A DNA stretch of 64,000 nucleotides, taken from assembly GCF_007990935.1 (NCBI RefSeq), contig NZ_BJXJ01000022.1, positions 1-64,000 of the forward strand, given 5' to 3'. The stretch comes from Vibrio sagamiensis NBRC 104589 (GTDB lineage Bacteria > Pseudomonadota > Gammaproteobacteria > Enterobacterales > Vibrionaceae). Each line of letters opens with the position of its first letter. Position 1 is the stretch's first letter. Of this stretch, positions 1 through 10,319 are shown one piece after another. Position numbers and translations under genes: made by a program. The notes below the pieces were generated by a model, which worked only from the letters and a program-made list of their open reading frames with translations, ran no database searches and had not been told where the DNA came from.

Positions 1-44
1 GGGGTTGCGATCACATTGGCAAGCCCTTTTTGATGCTTTTTTTT
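1..44 (+). terminator. Rho-independent terminator of a unit left of the window
   Basis: GGGGTTGC (1-8) pairs with GCAAGCCC (19-26) with one mismatch and a 10-nt loop, and is followed by TTTTTGATGC and eight Ts. The stem may extend beyond the left edge. It would end a plus-strand transcript lying outside the window; the nature of that transcript cannot be seen. Confidence 0.45.
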
Positions 45-145
45 GTTTTTTTTACCATTTGGATACTTTTCACTCTAAAGTGCTCATTTTCAGCACTCTT
101 CTAAACAATATTTGTTTCTAAATAGACTTTCTCATAGGAAAAAGA

Positions 146-697
146 ATGAGCAACATACGTAGTTATAAGGGAATTCGTCCAAATTTAGGTAAGCGCGTCT
201 ATATTGATACCACTTCCGTACTCGTCGGAGACATTCATATTGGCCAGGATTCAAGTATTTGGCCTTTCGTGGCTGCCCGCGGTGATGTTAATCATATTCA
301 TATCGGTCAACGGACTAACATTCAAGACGGTACAGTTTTACACGTCTCACATAAGAATATGGAAAATCCGCTAGGCTACCCGCTCACTATTGGTAATGAC
401 GTTACGATCGGTCATAAAGTAATGTTACATGGCTGTGTTATTCATGACAGGGTACTTGTGGGAATGGGGGCAATTATTTTAGATGGGGCAACGATTCAAT
501 CTGATGTCATGATCGCTGCAGGCAGTTTAGTACCACCGGGCAAAACTTTAGAGAGTGGGTATCTTTATGTGGGCCGTCCTATCAAACAAGCACGGCCACT
601 TACAGACAAAGAAATCGCTTTCTTGCAAAAATCCGCGGATAACTACGTAAAGAACAAAGATGACTACTTAAACGAAGTTGAAGTTATCAACGATTAG
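146..697 (+). CDS. Gamma-class carbonic anhydrase family protein (YrdA-like)
   Basis: A 183-residue left-handed beta-helix protein made of imperfect hexapeptide repeats (e.g. VTIGHKV, VLVGMGAII, VMIAAGS). His66, His90 and His95 sit at the spacing of the zinc ligands of gamma-carbonic anhydrases, the last two five residues apart. It resembles E. coli YrdA; members of this subgroup often have little or no demonstrated anhydrase activity, so the reaction (CO2 hydration) is inferred from fold only. The start is ATG with AGGAAAAA just upstream. It is monocistronic and converges on the DUF1488 gene, with only 5 bp between the two stops. Confidence 0.9.
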   Translation: MSNIRSYKGIRPNLGKRVYIDTTSVLVGDIHIGQDSSIWPFVAARGDVNHIHIGQRTNIQDGTVLHVSHKNMENPLGYPLTIGNDVTIGHKVMLHGCVIHDRVLVGMGAIILDGATIQSDVMIAAGSLVPPGKTLESGYLYVGRPIKQARPLTDKEIAFLQKSADNYVKNKDDYLNEVEVIND

Positions 698-702
698 CAG
701 CA

Positions 703-966
703 TTACTTAATAACGACACAGCCTTCTTCATTGAAGGCTTCATCCTCTATTAGTTGCTCTGCTATTTCTTCAACCTCAAAGCGGTACTCAACAAACACGT
801 CCATGATGGCTTGTTCTGTTTTCATTGACAGACCGCTGAGCTTTTCTAGCTTTTTCTTAGTTATATAGCAATCAATTAATGCTCCTGATTGTTGCGCTGT
901 AAATTTAACTGACTGCGTGACTGTGTGCCATGACTGAATATCCGTAAATAGAATTGCTTGATTCAT
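703..966 (-). CDS. DUF1488 family protein (YrdB-like)
   Basis: A small acidic protein of 87 residues, similar to E. coli YrdB, which also lies directly downstream of aroE. No catalytic motif is visible and the function is unknown. A GTG at 969 abuts the aroE stop and is followed immediately by ATG at 966; I take the ATG, but either would be translationally coupled to aroE. The C-terminal half is rich in Glu (EVEEIAEQLIEDEAFNEE). Confidence 0.8.
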   Translation of the reverse strand: MNQAILFTDIQSWHTVTQSVKFTAQQSGALIDCYITKKKLEKLSGLSMKTEQAIMDVFVEYRFEVEEIAEQLIEDEAFNEEGCVVIK

Positions 967-969
967 CAC

Positions 970-1803
970 TTATTGACCTTCTAAGTTCTTTCTTAATTCA
1001 TTCAAAACCTGTTTAGAACCAGGTCGTAATCCGCGCCATAACATAAAGCTTTCTGCGGCCTGTTCAACAAGCATCCCTAAACCATCCAATGTGTTGATCA
1101 CACCGTTTTGCTTTGCCCATTGATTGAAAATCGTATTTCCTTGGCCATACATCATATCGTAGCTAACAGTGTTAGCTGAAAAAATAGCCGAAGAGATATC
1201 CGGAAGCTCACCATGTAATGAAGCAGAGGTGGAGTTGATCACTACATCATAGACTTGATTAATTGTTTCCAGGCTTTTTGCACTAACAGGCCCATATAAA
1301 GAAAAAGATTGTTCTAATTGCTGAGCTTTAGATAAGGTACGATTGGTCACTGTGATTAATTCTGGTTGCTGGTCGAGTAATGGCTTAAGTGCCCCTCGCG
1401 CTGCCCCACCAGCACCAATAATAAGAATACGCGCTCCCTTTAGCTCAACATTATGCTGTAGTAGATCCTGAACTAAGCCCGCACCATCGGTATTGTCGCC
1501 AATGATCTCTCCATCATCGAGCTTTTTGAGGGTATTAACCGCACCAGCTAATCGCGCACGTTCAGTAAGACGGTCCGCAAATTGATACGCCTCTTGCTTG
1601 AAAGGTACGGTGACATTGCACCCTTTGCCGCCTTGAGCAAAAAAGTCAGTCATTGCTTTGGAAAAACTATCTATTGCAGCGCACTGTGCAGAATAACTCA
1701 ACGCTTGGTTAGTTTGACGCGCGAACAAGGTATGGATAAAGGGAGATTTACTGTGTCCGATGGGATTACCAAACACGGCATAGTGATCGATCGGCTGAGT
1801 CAT
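970..1803 (-). CDS. aroE: Shikimate 5-dehydrogenase (NADP+)
   Basis: Reduces 3-dehydroshikimate to shikimate with NADPH, the fourth step of chorismate synthesis, in the cytosol. The 277-residue length is typical. The N-terminal substrate domain has [12 protein letters not shown] (13-24), the catalytic Lys in NVTVPFK (Lys69) and Asp105 in NTDGAG; the Rossmann dinucleotide loop is GAGGAARG (130-137), followed by the NRT motif that favours NADP. It lies 122 bp after hemF and runs directly into DUF1488. aroE is next to the yrdB/tsaC genes in E. coli too. Confidence 0.97.
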   Translation of the reverse strand: MTQPIDHYAVFGNPIGHSKSPFIHTLFARQTNQALSYSAQCAAIDSFSKAMTDFFAQGGKGCNVTVPFKQEAYQFADRLTERARLAGAVNTLKKLDDGEIIGDNTDGAGLVQDLLQHNVELKGARILIIGAGGAARGALKPLLDQQPELITVTNRTLSKAQQLEQSFSLYGPVSAKSLETINQVYDVVINSTSASLHGELPDISSAIFSANTVSYDMMYGQGNTIFNQWAKQNGVINTLDGLGMLVEQAAESFMLWRGLRPGSKQVLNELRKNLEGQ

Positions 1804-1837
1804 TTGTTTACCTTATTTAGATAACTGCGAATATAAA

Positions 1838-1871
1838 GTGAGGGTCACCTGATTAAAGATGACCCTATCAC
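1838..1871 (-). terminator. Intergenic hairpin between hemF and aroE
   Basis: GTGAGGGTCA (1838-1847) pairs with TGACCCTaTCAC (1860-1871), with one bulge. There is no T-tract on either strand, so it may be a processing or mRNA-stability hairpin between hemF and aroE rather than a true terminator. Confidence 0.3.
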
Positions 1872-1925
1872 TATAACTTCGCAAGCTCAAGCCGCCCAAA
1901 AGCAAGGTTTTATGTGTTTGAGATG

Positions 1926-2846
<921 letters not shown>

Positions 2847-2869
2847 TTACCCACTAGTTAAAGCCAAAT

Positions 2870-3427
2870 CTAACCTTGTCTTAAGACTTGCCCAGTTTTT
2901 GCGTCACGAATCTCACTGGGTTTATCACGGCCACTGGTTTTTCCATCCAAGATAGCGACTAACTGCTGACCTAATTGCACTTCTACCTCCGCCGTTGTCA
3001 TACAAGGAGGTTGGCCAGTTAAGTTTGCACTGGTCGAAGTAATCGGCTTACCGAAGGCTTGACACAGGTCCTGAACCAAAAGGTGATCGGTGACTCGCAC
3101 CGCAATGGAATCAAATTGTCCTGAGACCCAACTGGATACCTTGCTGCTGGCAGGCATCACCCAAGTATAAGGGCCTGGCCAAGTCGCATGCACACGTTCA
3201 AGTTGCTGCTGGGTTAATTGAGACTCATCAATATAAGGTTGAAGCTGAGCATAACTTGCAGCAATCAGAATTAAGCCTTTTTCAACGGGGCGCTGTTTAA
3301 GAGTTAATAGCTTTTGAATCGCTTCAGGATTATCAGGGTCACAACCCACACCAAATACACCTTCCGTTGGGTAAGCTAATACATCACCATTTTTGAGTGC
3401 TTCAAGTGCTAATTCAAAGTTATTCAC
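2870..3427 (-). CDS. tsaC: L-threonylcarbamoyladenylate synthase
   Basis: Makes threonylcarbamoyl-AMP from threonine, bicarbonate and ATP, the first step of the t6A modification at position 37 of ANN-decoding tRNAs. This is the short, single-domain YrdC/RimN form (185 residues). Conserved blocks are [12 protein letters not shown] (19-30), [13 protein letters not shown] (43-55) and [12 protein letters not shown] in the C-terminal half. The start is GTG; the N-terminus MNNFELAL resembles that of E. coli TsaC. It heads the tsaC-hemF-aroE-DUF1488 series. Confidence 0.95.
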   Translation of the reverse strand: MNNFELALEALKNGDVLAYPTEGVFGVGCDPDNPEAIQKLLTLKQRPVEKGLILIAASYAQLQPYIDESQLTQQQLERVHATWPGPYTWVMPASSKVSSWVSGQFDSIAVRVTDHLLVQDLCQAFGKPITSTSANLTGQPPCMTTAEVEVQLGQQLVAILDGKTSGRDKPSEIRDAKTGQVLRQG

Positions 3428-3537
3428 TGATCACATCCTGAGTTTTATTAATCGGGTGGAAGGGTAAGTGTACAAAAATTCATTCTCAGAGACTAAAGCA
3501 ATTTTTTACAAAACCTTTATATCTTACATAAAACCTC

Positions 3538-3553
3538 ACGCAAACGTTTGCCT
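3538..3553 (+). promoter_or_regulatory. PurR operator upstream of purEK
   Basis: ACGCAAACGTTTGCCT matches the gamma-proteobacterial PUR box (ACGCAAACGTTTGCGT) at 15 of 16 positions. It overlaps the -35 region of the purE promoter, the classic place for repression by PurR with hypoxanthine or guanine. Confidence 0.88.
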
Positions 3554-3575
3554 AAGAAAAAAATCCTCGTATAAT
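3547..3575 (+). promoter_or_regulatory. Promoter of purEK
   Basis: TTTGCC (3547-3552), a 17-bp spacer and a perfect TATAAT (3570-3575). The weak -35 is embedded in the PurR operator. The start point would fall near 3582, giving a leader of about 43 nt. Confidence 0.75.
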
Positions 3576-3624
3576 ACGCGCAAAATTATCAGCTCACCTA
3601 ATTTGCAGCTTGAAGGAGTTTAAG

Positions 3625-4110
3625 ATGAAAGTCGGTATCATCATGGGATCTAAGTCCGATTGGCCAACAATGAGATTAGCCGCAGAAATGCTAGAGCAAT
3701 TTGGCATCCCTTACGAGACAAAAGTGGTCTCTGCACATCGCACTCCCCAATTGCTTGCAGACTATGCGACCAGCGCCAAAGAACGTGGCATTAAGGTTAT
3801 CATTGCCGGGGCAGGAGGCGCTGCTCATTTACCCGGTATGGCAGCGGCTTTTACCAGCGTTCCTGTCTTAGGCGTTCCTGTTCAATCCCGCGCGCTAAAA
3901 GGCATGGATTCTTTGCTCTCAATTGTCCAAATGCCAAAGGGAATTGCAGTCGGCACGCTCGCGATTGGCGAAGCTGGTGCAGCAAATGCTGGAATTCTTG
4001 CCGCACAGATTCTTGGTACTCATGATGAGTCGATCATGCAGAAAGTTGAAGCCTTCCGCAGCGAACAAACAGAAGCCGTGCTCGCTAACCCTAACCCAGC
4101 TGAGGATTGA
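3625..4110 (+). CDS. purE: 5-(carboxyamino)imidazole ribonucleotide mutase
   Basis: Moves the carboxylate of N5-CAIR to C4 to give CAIR in purine synthesis; class I PurE, 161 residues, octameric in known members. The phosphate-binding GSKSDWPTM motif is at 8-16, SAHRTP with the catalytic His38 at 36-41, and [12 protein letters not shown] at 61-72. An in-frame TTG at 3610 would swallow the AAGGAG ribosome-binding site at 3613-3618, so ATG 3625 is the start. The stop lies 5 bp before the purK ATG. Controlled by the PurR box and promoter upstream. Confidence 0.97.
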   Translation: MKVGIIMGSKSDWPTMRLAAEMLEQFGIPYETKVVSAHRTPQLLADYATSAKERGIKVIIAGAGGAAHLPGMAAAFTSVPVLGVPVQSRALKGMDSLLSIVQMPKGIAVGTLAIGEAGAANAGILAAQILGTHDESIMQKVEAFRSEQTEAVLANPNPAED

Positions 4111-4115
4111 TCATT

Positions 4116-5249
4116 ATGCATGTACTGGTTCTTGGTGCTGGACAGTTAGCACGTATGATGTCTCTTGCAGCAGCGCCATTGAATATCCAGATTTCAGCTT
4201 ATGATGTGGTGAGTGGCAATATTGTTCATCCATTAACTCAACATGTACTCGGCCATGGCTTAGAGAATGCGATTGAACAAGTCGATGTCATCACTGCCGA
4301 ATTCGAACATATTCCCCATGATGTACTCGAAGTGTGTCAAACAAGTGGCAAATTTCTACCAAGTGCTCAAGCCATTAAAGCAGGTGGTAATCGGCGTCTT
4401 GAAAAAACCTTACTTGATGATGCCGGCGTGCGAAACGCGAAATACTACGTGATTGAAACTCGTGAAGACTTTGAGTGTGCCATTGAACAAATTGGTCTAC
4501 CCATGGTGCTAAAAAGCGCTTTAGGCGGTTATGATGGCAAAGGACAGTGGCGCTTAAAAGACACGACGCAAATCGATACCGTTTGGCAAGAGATGGCAGT
4601 ATGTATCGCAATGACGCCTGCTCAAGCGATCGTTGCTGAAGAGTTTGTACCGTTTGAGCGTGAAGTCTCGCTAGTGGGCGCTCGAGATAAAAGTGGCAAT
4701 GTTGAGGTTTATCCCTTAGCGGAAAATGTTCACACCAACGGGGTTTTAAGTCTTTCAACCGCCATTGATGCCCCTGAGCTACAACAGCAAGCCAAGCAAA
4801 TGTTTACTGCCATCGCCAACCATTTAAACTATGTTGGCGTCCTTGCTATAGAGTTCTTTGAGGTCAATAGCACGCTATTGGTTAATGAAATTGCACCGCG
4901 TGTGCATAACTCAGGCCATTGGACCCAACAAGGTGCTGAGACATGCCAGTTTGAAAACCATGTCCGCGCAGTATGTGGCCTACCACTTGGGAGTACAAAA
5001 TTGATCAGAGAGACTTCAATGATCAATATTCTGGGCGAGGATACCTTGCCAATTGAACTGCTTGCAATGAATGGCTGCCATATTCATTGGTACGGAAAAG
5101 AAAAGCGTGCAGGCCGCAAGATGGGGCACATCAATGTTTGTGGTGATTACACAGGTGAACTGAATCGCAAATTATGCACCTTAGCTGACCTGCTTGACGA
5201 ACGCACTTTTCCCGCTGTCCATCAGTTTGCTCAGCAGTGGAAAATATAG
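4116..5249 (+). CDS. purK: N5-carboxyaminoimidazole ribonucleotide synthase
   Basis: ATP-grasp enzyme that carboxylates AIR with bicarbonate to N5-CAIR, the substrate of PurE. 377 residues. The N-terminal [11 protein letters not shown] is the nucleotide-fold loop; the ATP-grasp core includes [14 protein letters not shown] and [20 protein letters not shown] overlapping the purE stop at 4107 is possible but lacks a ribosome-binding site; GAGGA at 4102-4106 serves ATG 4116. Forms the purEK operon, ended by a hairpin at 5275-5299. Confidence 0.97.
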   Translation: MHVLVLGAGQLARMMSLAAAPLNIQISAYDVVSGNIVHPLTQHVLGHGLENAIEQVDVITAEFEHIPHDVLEVCQTSGKFLPSAQAIKAGGNRRLEKTLLDDAGVRNAKYYVIETREDFECAIEQIGLPMVLKSALGGYDGKGQWRLKDTTQIDTVWQEMAVCIAMTPAQAIVAEEFVPFEREVSLVGARDKSGNVEVYPLAENVHTNGVLSLSTAIDAPELQQQAKQMFTAIANHLNYVGVLAIEFFEVNSTLLVNEIAPRVHNSGHWTQQGAETCQFENHVRAVCGLPLGSTKLIRETSMINILGEDTLPIELLAMNGCHIHWYGKEKRAGRKMGHINVCGDYTGELNRKLCTLADLLDERTFPAVHQFAQQWKI

Positions 5250-5274
5250 CCCAGCACCCATTTGCTGCATACTA

Positions 5275-5299
5275 AAAAGGTCGCCATCTGCGACCTTTT
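5275..5299. terminator. Bidirectional terminator between purK and the zinc-finger gene
   Basis: AAAAGGTCGC (5275-5284), loop CATCT, GCGACCTTTT (5290-5299): a perfect 10-bp stem with A/T flanks, placed between two converging genes. Confidence 0.75.
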
Positions 5300-5310
5300 A
5301 CAATTGCGCC

Positions 5311-5880
5311 TTACTGGGTCTGAATATGGTGGCACTTACGGTTAGCACATTGTTGTTTTACTCCGCTCGCTGACTTCTTCTCGACCAATAATGTAAAACC
5401 ACATGCTTCACACTGCCCTGCTATCGGTGGTAAATTCACAGCAAATTTGCACTTTGGATAGTTGTCACAAGCATAAAAAGTTTTACCAAACCGTGTCTTG
5501 CGTTCCACCAAATATCCTTTAGTACATTCTGGACAACCGTGTTGCTCTTTAGGCTGTTGTTCAGGTTCAACTTGATTAATTGATTCAATATGATGACAAA
5601 CAGGATAGTTGCTACAACCGACAAACATGCCATAGCGACCTTGCCGAAGTACCAATTCACTACCACAGTCAGAACAAGGCACACCAAGTTCTTTTACTAT
5701 GTGGCCATCATTACCATGTAATGGCTTAATGTAATCACAACTTGGGTATTGGCTGCAGCCCAAAAACGGACCTCGCTTGCCATGTTTGAGCGCTAGCACG
5801 CCACCACATTGAGGGCAAACATTTGTGTCAAGAGCTGGCTCACGCACTGAAAAAAGCGTTGGATCGATTTTACTACTCAT
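5311..5880 (-). CDS. Topoisomerase I-type zinc-ribbon protein (YrdD-like)
   Basis: 189 residues made of four C4 zinc ribbons of the type found at the C-terminus of DNA topoisomerase I: the pairs begin CPQC, CSDC, CPEC and CEAC, and the first three close with C-x(3-4)-YP-x-C (e.g. GCSQYPSC). The fourth (CANRKC) is more divergent. There is no topoisomerase catalytic domain, so it probably binds single-stranded nucleic acid; the role is unknown. ATG at 5880 is preferred over GTG 5889, but no strong ribosome-binding site distinguishes them. It follows smg by about 50 bp, the same neighbourhood as E. coli yrdD. Confidence 0.88.
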   Translation of the reverse strand: MSSKIDPTLFSVREPALDTNVCPQCGGVLALKHGKRGPFLGCSQYPSCDYIKPLHGNDGHIVKELGVPCSDCGSELVLRQGRYGMFVGCSNYPVCHHIESINQVEPEQQPKEQHGCPECTKGYLVERKTRFGKTFYACDNYPKCKFAVNLPPIAGQCEACGFTLLVEKKSASGVKQQCANRKCHHIQTQ

Positions 5881-5932
5881 CACTACCACTGATTCTGATA
5901 TAGTCGAAGGACTTTAAAATGCTGAGTACATA

Positions 5933-6412
5933 TTAATGCAAAATACCCTGCTCTTTGGTGTAAAGTAGCTCTTCCATCAACGTATATGCATTTTCATTAC
6001 CCGGCACATTAAACAGCACCATTAAAATGATCCATTTAAGGTCTTCGAGCTCAAACTCGTTGGTTTCTAACCCCATTACACGATCCACCACCATTTCTCG
6101 CGTCTCAGTCGTTAGAACATTTATTTGCTCTAAAAACAGTAGAAAGCCACGACACTCAAGATTTAAACGCATCATTTCCGTCGAAGTATAAACACGTGTG
6201 GATGCTGCTGCCATACACACTGAAATTGCGGAATGTTTATCACTTTGTTGTAATGCTGCAAGCTCTTCTAACCAAACTAGGGCTTTATAGATGTCTTTTT
6301 GGTGAAAGCCTGCACGAAGTAGTTCATCTTCTAATTCGTCTTGTTCAACCTGTAACTCTGCATCGCTATGGATGTAGGTTTCGAACAGATACATAAGTAT
6401 ATCCATCATCAT
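5933..6412 (-). CDS. smg: DUF494 family protein Smg
   Basis: 159 residues, closely resembling E. coli Smg along its length: [18 protein letters not shown] at the N-terminus, the [14 protein letters not shown] block, [14 protein letters not shown] and the [22 protein letters not shown]-terminal block. No enzymatic motif is seen; the biochemical role is unestablished. Three ATG codons are in tandem at the start (6412, 6409, 6406). The first begins 2 nt after the dprA stop, so the pair is almost certainly translationally coupled. Confidence 0.93.
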   Translation of the reverse strand: MMMDILMYLFETYIHSDAELQVEQDELEDELLRAGFHQKDIYKALVWLEELAALQQSDKHSAISVCMAAASTRVYTSTEMMRLNLECRGFLLFLEQINVLTTETREMVVDRVMGLETNEFELEDLKWIILMVLFNVPGNENAYTLMEELLYTKEQGILH

Positions 6413-6414
6413 AG

Positions 6415-7524
6415 CTAGCCCCTCCTCTTTCGAATATAGCCACCTGAAACTGCAACGACATGCCCTGAAAGCTCTAGCTCCAAGAGCTGCATCATGACCT
6501 CTTGCACAGGTATATTGGTCCTGCTTGAAAGAATATCAACTGGTGTAGCCTCATTTCCTACGTTAGCTAACAGTTCAGGAAATGGCAATTCTTCTTGTAC
6601 AATTGATGCAGAAAATAAATCCTGACTCTGGTTAACAGACCAGTTAAGTAGAGACTGAATTTCACTCAACACCTGTTGAGTATTTTGTACGAGACAAGCG
6701 CCATTACGAATCAATTGATTGCCTCCACAGGCATTCGGGGCATTAATCGAGGCAGGCAAAGCAAACACTTCACGACTTTGTTCTAGGGCATAGCGCGCGG
6801 TAATCAAAGAGCCACTCTTTTCCGCAGCTTCCACAATCAACACTCCCAGAGACAAGCCGCTGATAATGCGATTACGGCGAGGAAAGTGCTCTGCTCGGGG
6901 TTTAGCACTAGGCCGAAATTCTGACACTAGGGCACCGCTTGCGGTAATTCGCTCTGCAAGGTCTCGGTGACGGGCAGGGTAAATATGCTCCAAGCCCGAC
7001 CCTAGTACTGCAATTGTTTTTCCACCCGCTTGCAATGCACCATCATGTGCATGTCCATCGATACCTAATGCGAGACCACTAGTGACAACCAAAGCTTGCT
7101 GCGCAAAATCAGCGGCAAAATAACGAGCATGTTGAACACCATCCACACTGGCGTTTCGACTACCAACCATCGCAATTTGCGGTAAAGACAAACTGGCGAC
7201 CTCTCCTTTAACGAACAATAAAGGCGGAGGTGCAACCGTCTGCTTTAAAAGAGGCGGATAACACGGGTCAGCTAAAGTGATAATATTATGCAATTCGAAC
7301 GAAGAGCACCAATCTAAGCAAGCCTCGACTTCTTTATCTACAGTGGACCAAGCTTGTAATTGTTTTGAAGATAGGCCTAAATGACGTAACTGCTCCTGTG
7401 AGTATTGAACAATATTCGTAGGTGTATCTTTACGCAATAACTTACTTAACGTAATGCCACCAATACCCGGTAAGCTGCTGAGCTTTAACCAGGCAGAAAG
7501 TTCGCGCTCATTTTCAAGACTCAT
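6415..7524 (-). CDS. dprA: DNA-processing protein DprA (natural transformation)
   Basis: Binds incoming single-stranded DNA and loads RecA during natural transformation. 369 residues: N-terminal helix-hairpin region ([15 protein letters not shown], 16-30), extended Rossmann fold with MVGSRNAS (119-126), [12 protein letters not shown] (149-160) and [12 protein letters not shown] (214-225), and a C-terminal winged helix (about 315-369). The start overlaps the end of the LysM gene by 11 nt; AAGAGG lies about 8 nt upstream of the ATG. With comM at 23.2-24.7 kb this is the second transformation gene in the window, fitting the natural competence of Vibrio. Confidence 0.96.
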   Translation of the reverse strand: MSLENERELSAWLKLSSLPGIGGITLSKLLRKDTPTNIVQYSQEQLRHLGLSSKQLQAWSTVDKEVEACLDWCSSFELHNIITLADPCYPPLLKQTVAPPPLLFVKGEVASLSLPQIAMVGSRNASVDGVQHARYFAADFAQQALVVTSGLALGIDGHAHDGALQAGGKTIAVLGSGLEHIYPARHRDLAERITASGALVSEFRPSAKPRAEHFPRRNRIISGLSLGVLIVEAAEKSGSLITARYALEQSREVFALPASINAPNACGGNQLIRNGACLVQNTQQVLSEIQSLLNWSVNQSQDLFSASIVQEELPFPELLANVGNEATPVDILSSRTNIPVQEVMMQLLELELSGHVVAVSGGYIRKRRG

Positions 7525-8602
7525 GTAAGCTCAGCCTCTTGTTCAGAGGGGATACTACAAAGACCCCAGCTGTGATTGGTTTGATACTGCGTACAATGAT
7601 GGCAAGACTAAAATGGCGGTAAGAGCGGATCACAACCAACTCCCCTACCGATATCGGTGGCAAAACAACCTTCTTAGTCAATTGTGCTAACGGTTTATCA
7701 AAGCTTGTTCCTAGACTAAAACCTCGTATAGCTGCCTCTCTTAGCTCTAATACATTGCCTTGGTGCAATTCATCCAAAGTCCCCTTATTGAGCACGACAA
7801 TGCTATCTGCGGCGCTCAGAGCGGTTCCTGTCATATTACCTAACACTTGCGCAGACAGTCCCTTTGGAGCTGGAGAAAAAGGGAATGTAAACATGGAGGG
7901 TGTGAGCTCTGGCTCAACAAGAGGCAAAGCAACATCATCTAAGGTCACTTCTTGCCGCTGTGACGTCAGCATTAACCCGGAAAATTCATGACCGCTTTCG
8001 ATTAACTCTGCTTTAGCAATCAAACGCAACGCCGTGACCTTCTCCTTTGTTTTATCCCGGCCATAGACGGCAACCGGACGGTATACTCCCCATTTTATTT
8101 GCGTATGTTGGCCGCTGATATACAAAGTATTTTGGCGAGTTGAGTATTGGTGTCCGTGACGGTTACCGAGGATTTTTGCCACTTGAAGTAATCGCTTATT
8201 ATCTAACAAACGATTTGAGGACCAATAAGATTGTATCGCACTCCCCCGAACACTCGATAATGCTTCCTTATTTTGCAATCGCATTTTTGGCGTGAGTTTT
8301 TTGGTTGGCTTGATGATCAATGTGGGTTGGCCATCTACCCACTGTAATAAAAGAGTATCACCAGGGTAGATCCTGTGAGGATTATCCACAGCGGGATTCA
8401 AACGCCACAACTCAGGCCATAGCCAAGGGCTATCTAAATAAAATTGGGCGATACTCCATAACGTGTCACCCTTTACCACGGTGTAGATTTGCGGGGCACT
8501 TTCTTTTACTGTTAGTATGTTGACTTGTGCATGTGCGATGGAATAAACCCCACCCCATAACACTAAAAAAAGGCACCTCATACGACAAAAAATCAGATTC
8601 AT
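7514..8602 (-). CDS. LysM domain protein, exported
   Basis: 362 residues. The N-terminus (MNLIFCRMRCLFL then a hydrophobic stretch to SIAHA) is a signal peptide. It is followed by a LysM module (YTVVKGDTLWSIAQFYL...NPHRIYPGDTLLL, about 40-88), which binds peptidoglycan. The remaining 270 residues are beta-rich and not recognised. An in-frame GTG at 8626 adds eight charged residues before the signal sequence; ATG 8602, preceded by AAGGAATAAGG, is the better start. Overlaps dprA by 11 nt and is divergent from def. LysM proteins upstream of dprA are usual in gamma-proteobacteria, but their function there is unclear. Confidence 0.85.
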   Translation of the reverse strand: MNLIFCRMRCLFLVLWGGVYSIAHAQVNILTVKESAPQIYTVVKGDTLWSIAQFYLDSPWLWPELWRLNPAVDNPHRIYPGDTLLLQWVDGQPTLIIKPTKKLTPKMRLQNKEALSSVRGSAIQSYWSSNRLLDNKRLLQVAKILGNRHGHQYSTRQNTLYISGQHTQIKWGVYRPVAVYGRDKTKEKVTALRLIAKAELIESGHEFSGLMLTSQRQEVTLDDVALPLVEPELTPSMFTFPFSPAPKGLSAQVLGNMTGTALSAADSIVVLNKGTLDELHQGNVLELREAAIRGFSLGTSFDKPLAQLTKKVVLPPISVGELVVIRSYRHFSLAIIVRSIKPITAGVFVVSPLNKRLSLHES

Positions 8603-8687
8603 GACCTTATTCCTTGGTCTGTCCACTAATAACCAAAATGGAAATTGGTCTCAGGATGCTGTCATTTAGGTCATAAAATGTCTAGAA

Positions 8688-8716
8688 TTGACCCAACAAG
8701 GTTTGTGCTGTTACGG
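8688..8716 (+). promoter_or_regulatory. Possible def promoter
   Basis: TTGACC (8688-8693), 17-bp spacer, TTACGG (8711-8716). Good -35, poor -10. It lies in the 138-bp divergent region between the LysM gene and def. Confidence 0.3.
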
Positions 8717-8740
8717 CACAGTTCAATTTTTCGAGTGAAT

Positions 8741-9259
8741 ATGTCTGTATTACAAGTATTAACATTCCCAGATGATCGCCTGCGTACGGTAGCAAAACCC
8801 GTCGATGCGGTGACTCCTGAAATTCAAAAGATTGTCGATGACATGATTGAAACCATGTACGACGAAGAAGGTATTGGCTTGGCAGCGACCCAAGTTGATA
8901 TCCATAAACGTATCGTTGTGATTGATATTTCAGACACACGTGATGAACCAATGGTGCTGATTAACCCTGAAATCATAGAGAAGCGCGGGGAAGATGGCAT
9001 TGAAGAAGGCTGTCTGTCAGTACCAGGTGCACGCGCACTTGTGCCTCGTGCCGCTGAAGTAACAGTAAAAGCCTTAGATCGTGATGGCAAAGAATACACT
9101 TTCGACGCTGACGATCTGCTCGCTATCTGTGTTCAGCATGAACTTGATCACCTAGTGGGTAAACTGTTTGTCGATTACCTATCGCCATTAAAGCGTAAGC
9201 GAATTCAAGATAAGCTAGCAAAAATAAAACGTTTCAACGAGAAACAGCAAAACGCCTAA
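8741..9259 (+). CDS. def: Peptide deformylase
   Basis: Removes the formyl group from the N-terminal Met of new proteins; Fe2+ or Zn2+ enzyme. All three signature motifs are intact: GIGLAATQ (44-51), EGCLSVP with metal ligand Cys91, and HELDH (133-137) with the other two ligands and the catalytic Glu. The reading frame is open back to 8645, but alignment with E. coli Def (MSVLQVL) places the start at ATG 8741, giving 172 residues. First gene of def-fmt-rsmB-trkA-trkH, the same order as in E. coli up to trkA. Confidence 0.97.
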   Translation: MSVLQVLTFPDDRLRTVAKPVDAVTPEIQKIVDDMIETMYDEEGIGLAATQVDIHKRIVVIDISDTRDEPMVLINPEIIEKRGEDGIEEGCLSVPGARALVPRAAEVTVKALDRDGKEYTFDADDLLAICVQHELDHLVGKLFVDYLSPLKRKRIQDKLAKIKRFNEKQQNA

Positions 9260-9293
9260 TCTCGTCGAACTCTACATAAAAAGGAAGTCTACC

Positions 9294-10241
9294 TTGAGCC
9301 AATCATTACGAATTGTCTTTGCAGGTACTCCGGATTTCGCCGCCCGTCATTTGGCGGCGTTGTTGTCTTCGGAGCATGAAGTCATCGCGGTTTACACCCA
9401 ACCCGATCGCCCTGCAGGTCGTGGTAAAAAACTTACGGCCAGCCCAGTAAAAACCATCGCCCTTGAACACGACATTCCCGTGTACCAACCGCAAAACTTT
9501 AAGTCTGATGAAGCAAAGCAAGAGCTTGCTGATCTCAATGCAGACATCATGGTGGTGGTGGCATACGGATTACTTTTACCTCAGATCGTCCTTGACACGC
9601 CAAAGTTAGGTTGTATTAACGTCCATGGTTCCATCTTACCTCGCTGGCGCGGCGCTGCACCTATTCAGCGCTCTATTTGGGCCGGTGATGAGGAAACTGG
9701 GGTTACCATCATGCAGATGGACATTGGTTTAGATACTGGCGACATGCTAAGTATCGCCACTTTGCCGATCGAAGCAACCGACACCAGCGCAATAATGTAC
9801 GAGAAGTTAGCTCAGCTTGGCCCTAACGCCTTGATCGAGTGTTTAGCAGATATCGCTGCAGGTAAAGCAAAACCCGTTAAACAAGATGATGCACTCGCTA
9901 ACTACGCTCAAAAGCTAAGCAAAGAGGAAGCTCGTATCAACTGGAGTGACGACGCTGAACACATAGAACGCTGCGTGCGTGCTTTCAACCCGTGGCCAAT
10001 GAGCCACTTTATGGCAGCAGATAACAGCATCAAAGTTTGGCAGAGCCGTGTTGTTGACCAAAGCAGTGACCAACCCGCTGGAACCATACTGCAAGCAGAT
10101 AAAACCGGTATTTATGTCGCAACAGGCAATGGCACTTTAGTACTAGAACAGCTGCAAGTTCCCGGTAAAAAAGCCATGCCAGTACAAGATATTCTTAATT
10201 CTCGCTCAGCTTGGTTTGAAATTGGAACTCAGTTGACTTAA
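9294..10241 (+). CDS. fmt: Methionyl-tRNA formyltransferase
   Basis: Formylates Met-tRNAfMet with 10-formyl-THF for initiation; partner of def, 34 bp upstream. 315 residues. Formyl-transfer residues Asn109 and His111 ([12 protein letters not shown]) and Asp147 (GLDTGD) are present, and the tRNA-contact loop [18 protein letters not shown] is at 36-53. The start codon is [18 protein letters not shown] aligns with the E. coli N-terminus from its first residue, no ATG or GTG is nearby, and AAGGAAG lies 6 nt upstream. Confidence 0.97.
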   Translation: MSQSLRIVFAGTPDFAARHLAALLSSEHEVIAVYTQPDRPAGRGKKLTASPVKTIALEHDIPVYQPQNFKSDEAKQELADLNADIMVVVAYGLLLPQIVLDTPKLGCINVHGSILPRWRGAAPIQRSIWAGDEETGVTIMQMDIGLDTGDMLSIATLPIEATDTSAIMYEKLAQLGPNALIECLADIAAGKAKPVKQDDALANYAQKLSKEEARINWSDDAEHIERCVRAFNPWPMSHFMAADNSIKVWQSRVVDQSSDQPAGTILQADKTGIYVATGNGTLVLEQLQVPGKKAMPVQDILNSRSAWFEIGTQLT

Positions 10242-10280
10242 CTATTATTAAGAGTATAACCCAAGTTATTCGAACTTTTA

Positions 10281-10298
10281 GAGGGCAGAGATGCCCTC
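10281..10298 (+). terminator. Hairpin between fmt and rsmB
   Basis: GAGGGC (10281-10286), loop AGAGAT, GCCCTC (10293-10298), then CTTTACTTT. The T-tract is interrupted, so this is probably a partial terminator or stability hairpin inside the operon. Confidence 0.35.
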
Positions 10299-10319
10299 CT
10301 TTACTTTAAGGTACCTATC

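Noticed and set aside
1..145. 3' end of an rRNA operon at the left edge
   Set aside because: rRNA operons often lie near here in Vibrio, but no 5S or tRNA sequence is visible; only a terminator-like hairpin can be supported.
4375..4758. 127-codon minus-strand ORF inside purK
   Set aside because: Shadow of purK; no family likeness.
6190..6206. CACGTG-centred parS candidate in smg
   Set aside because: Flanks (AAACACGTGTGG) do not fit the GTTTCACGTGAAAC arms.
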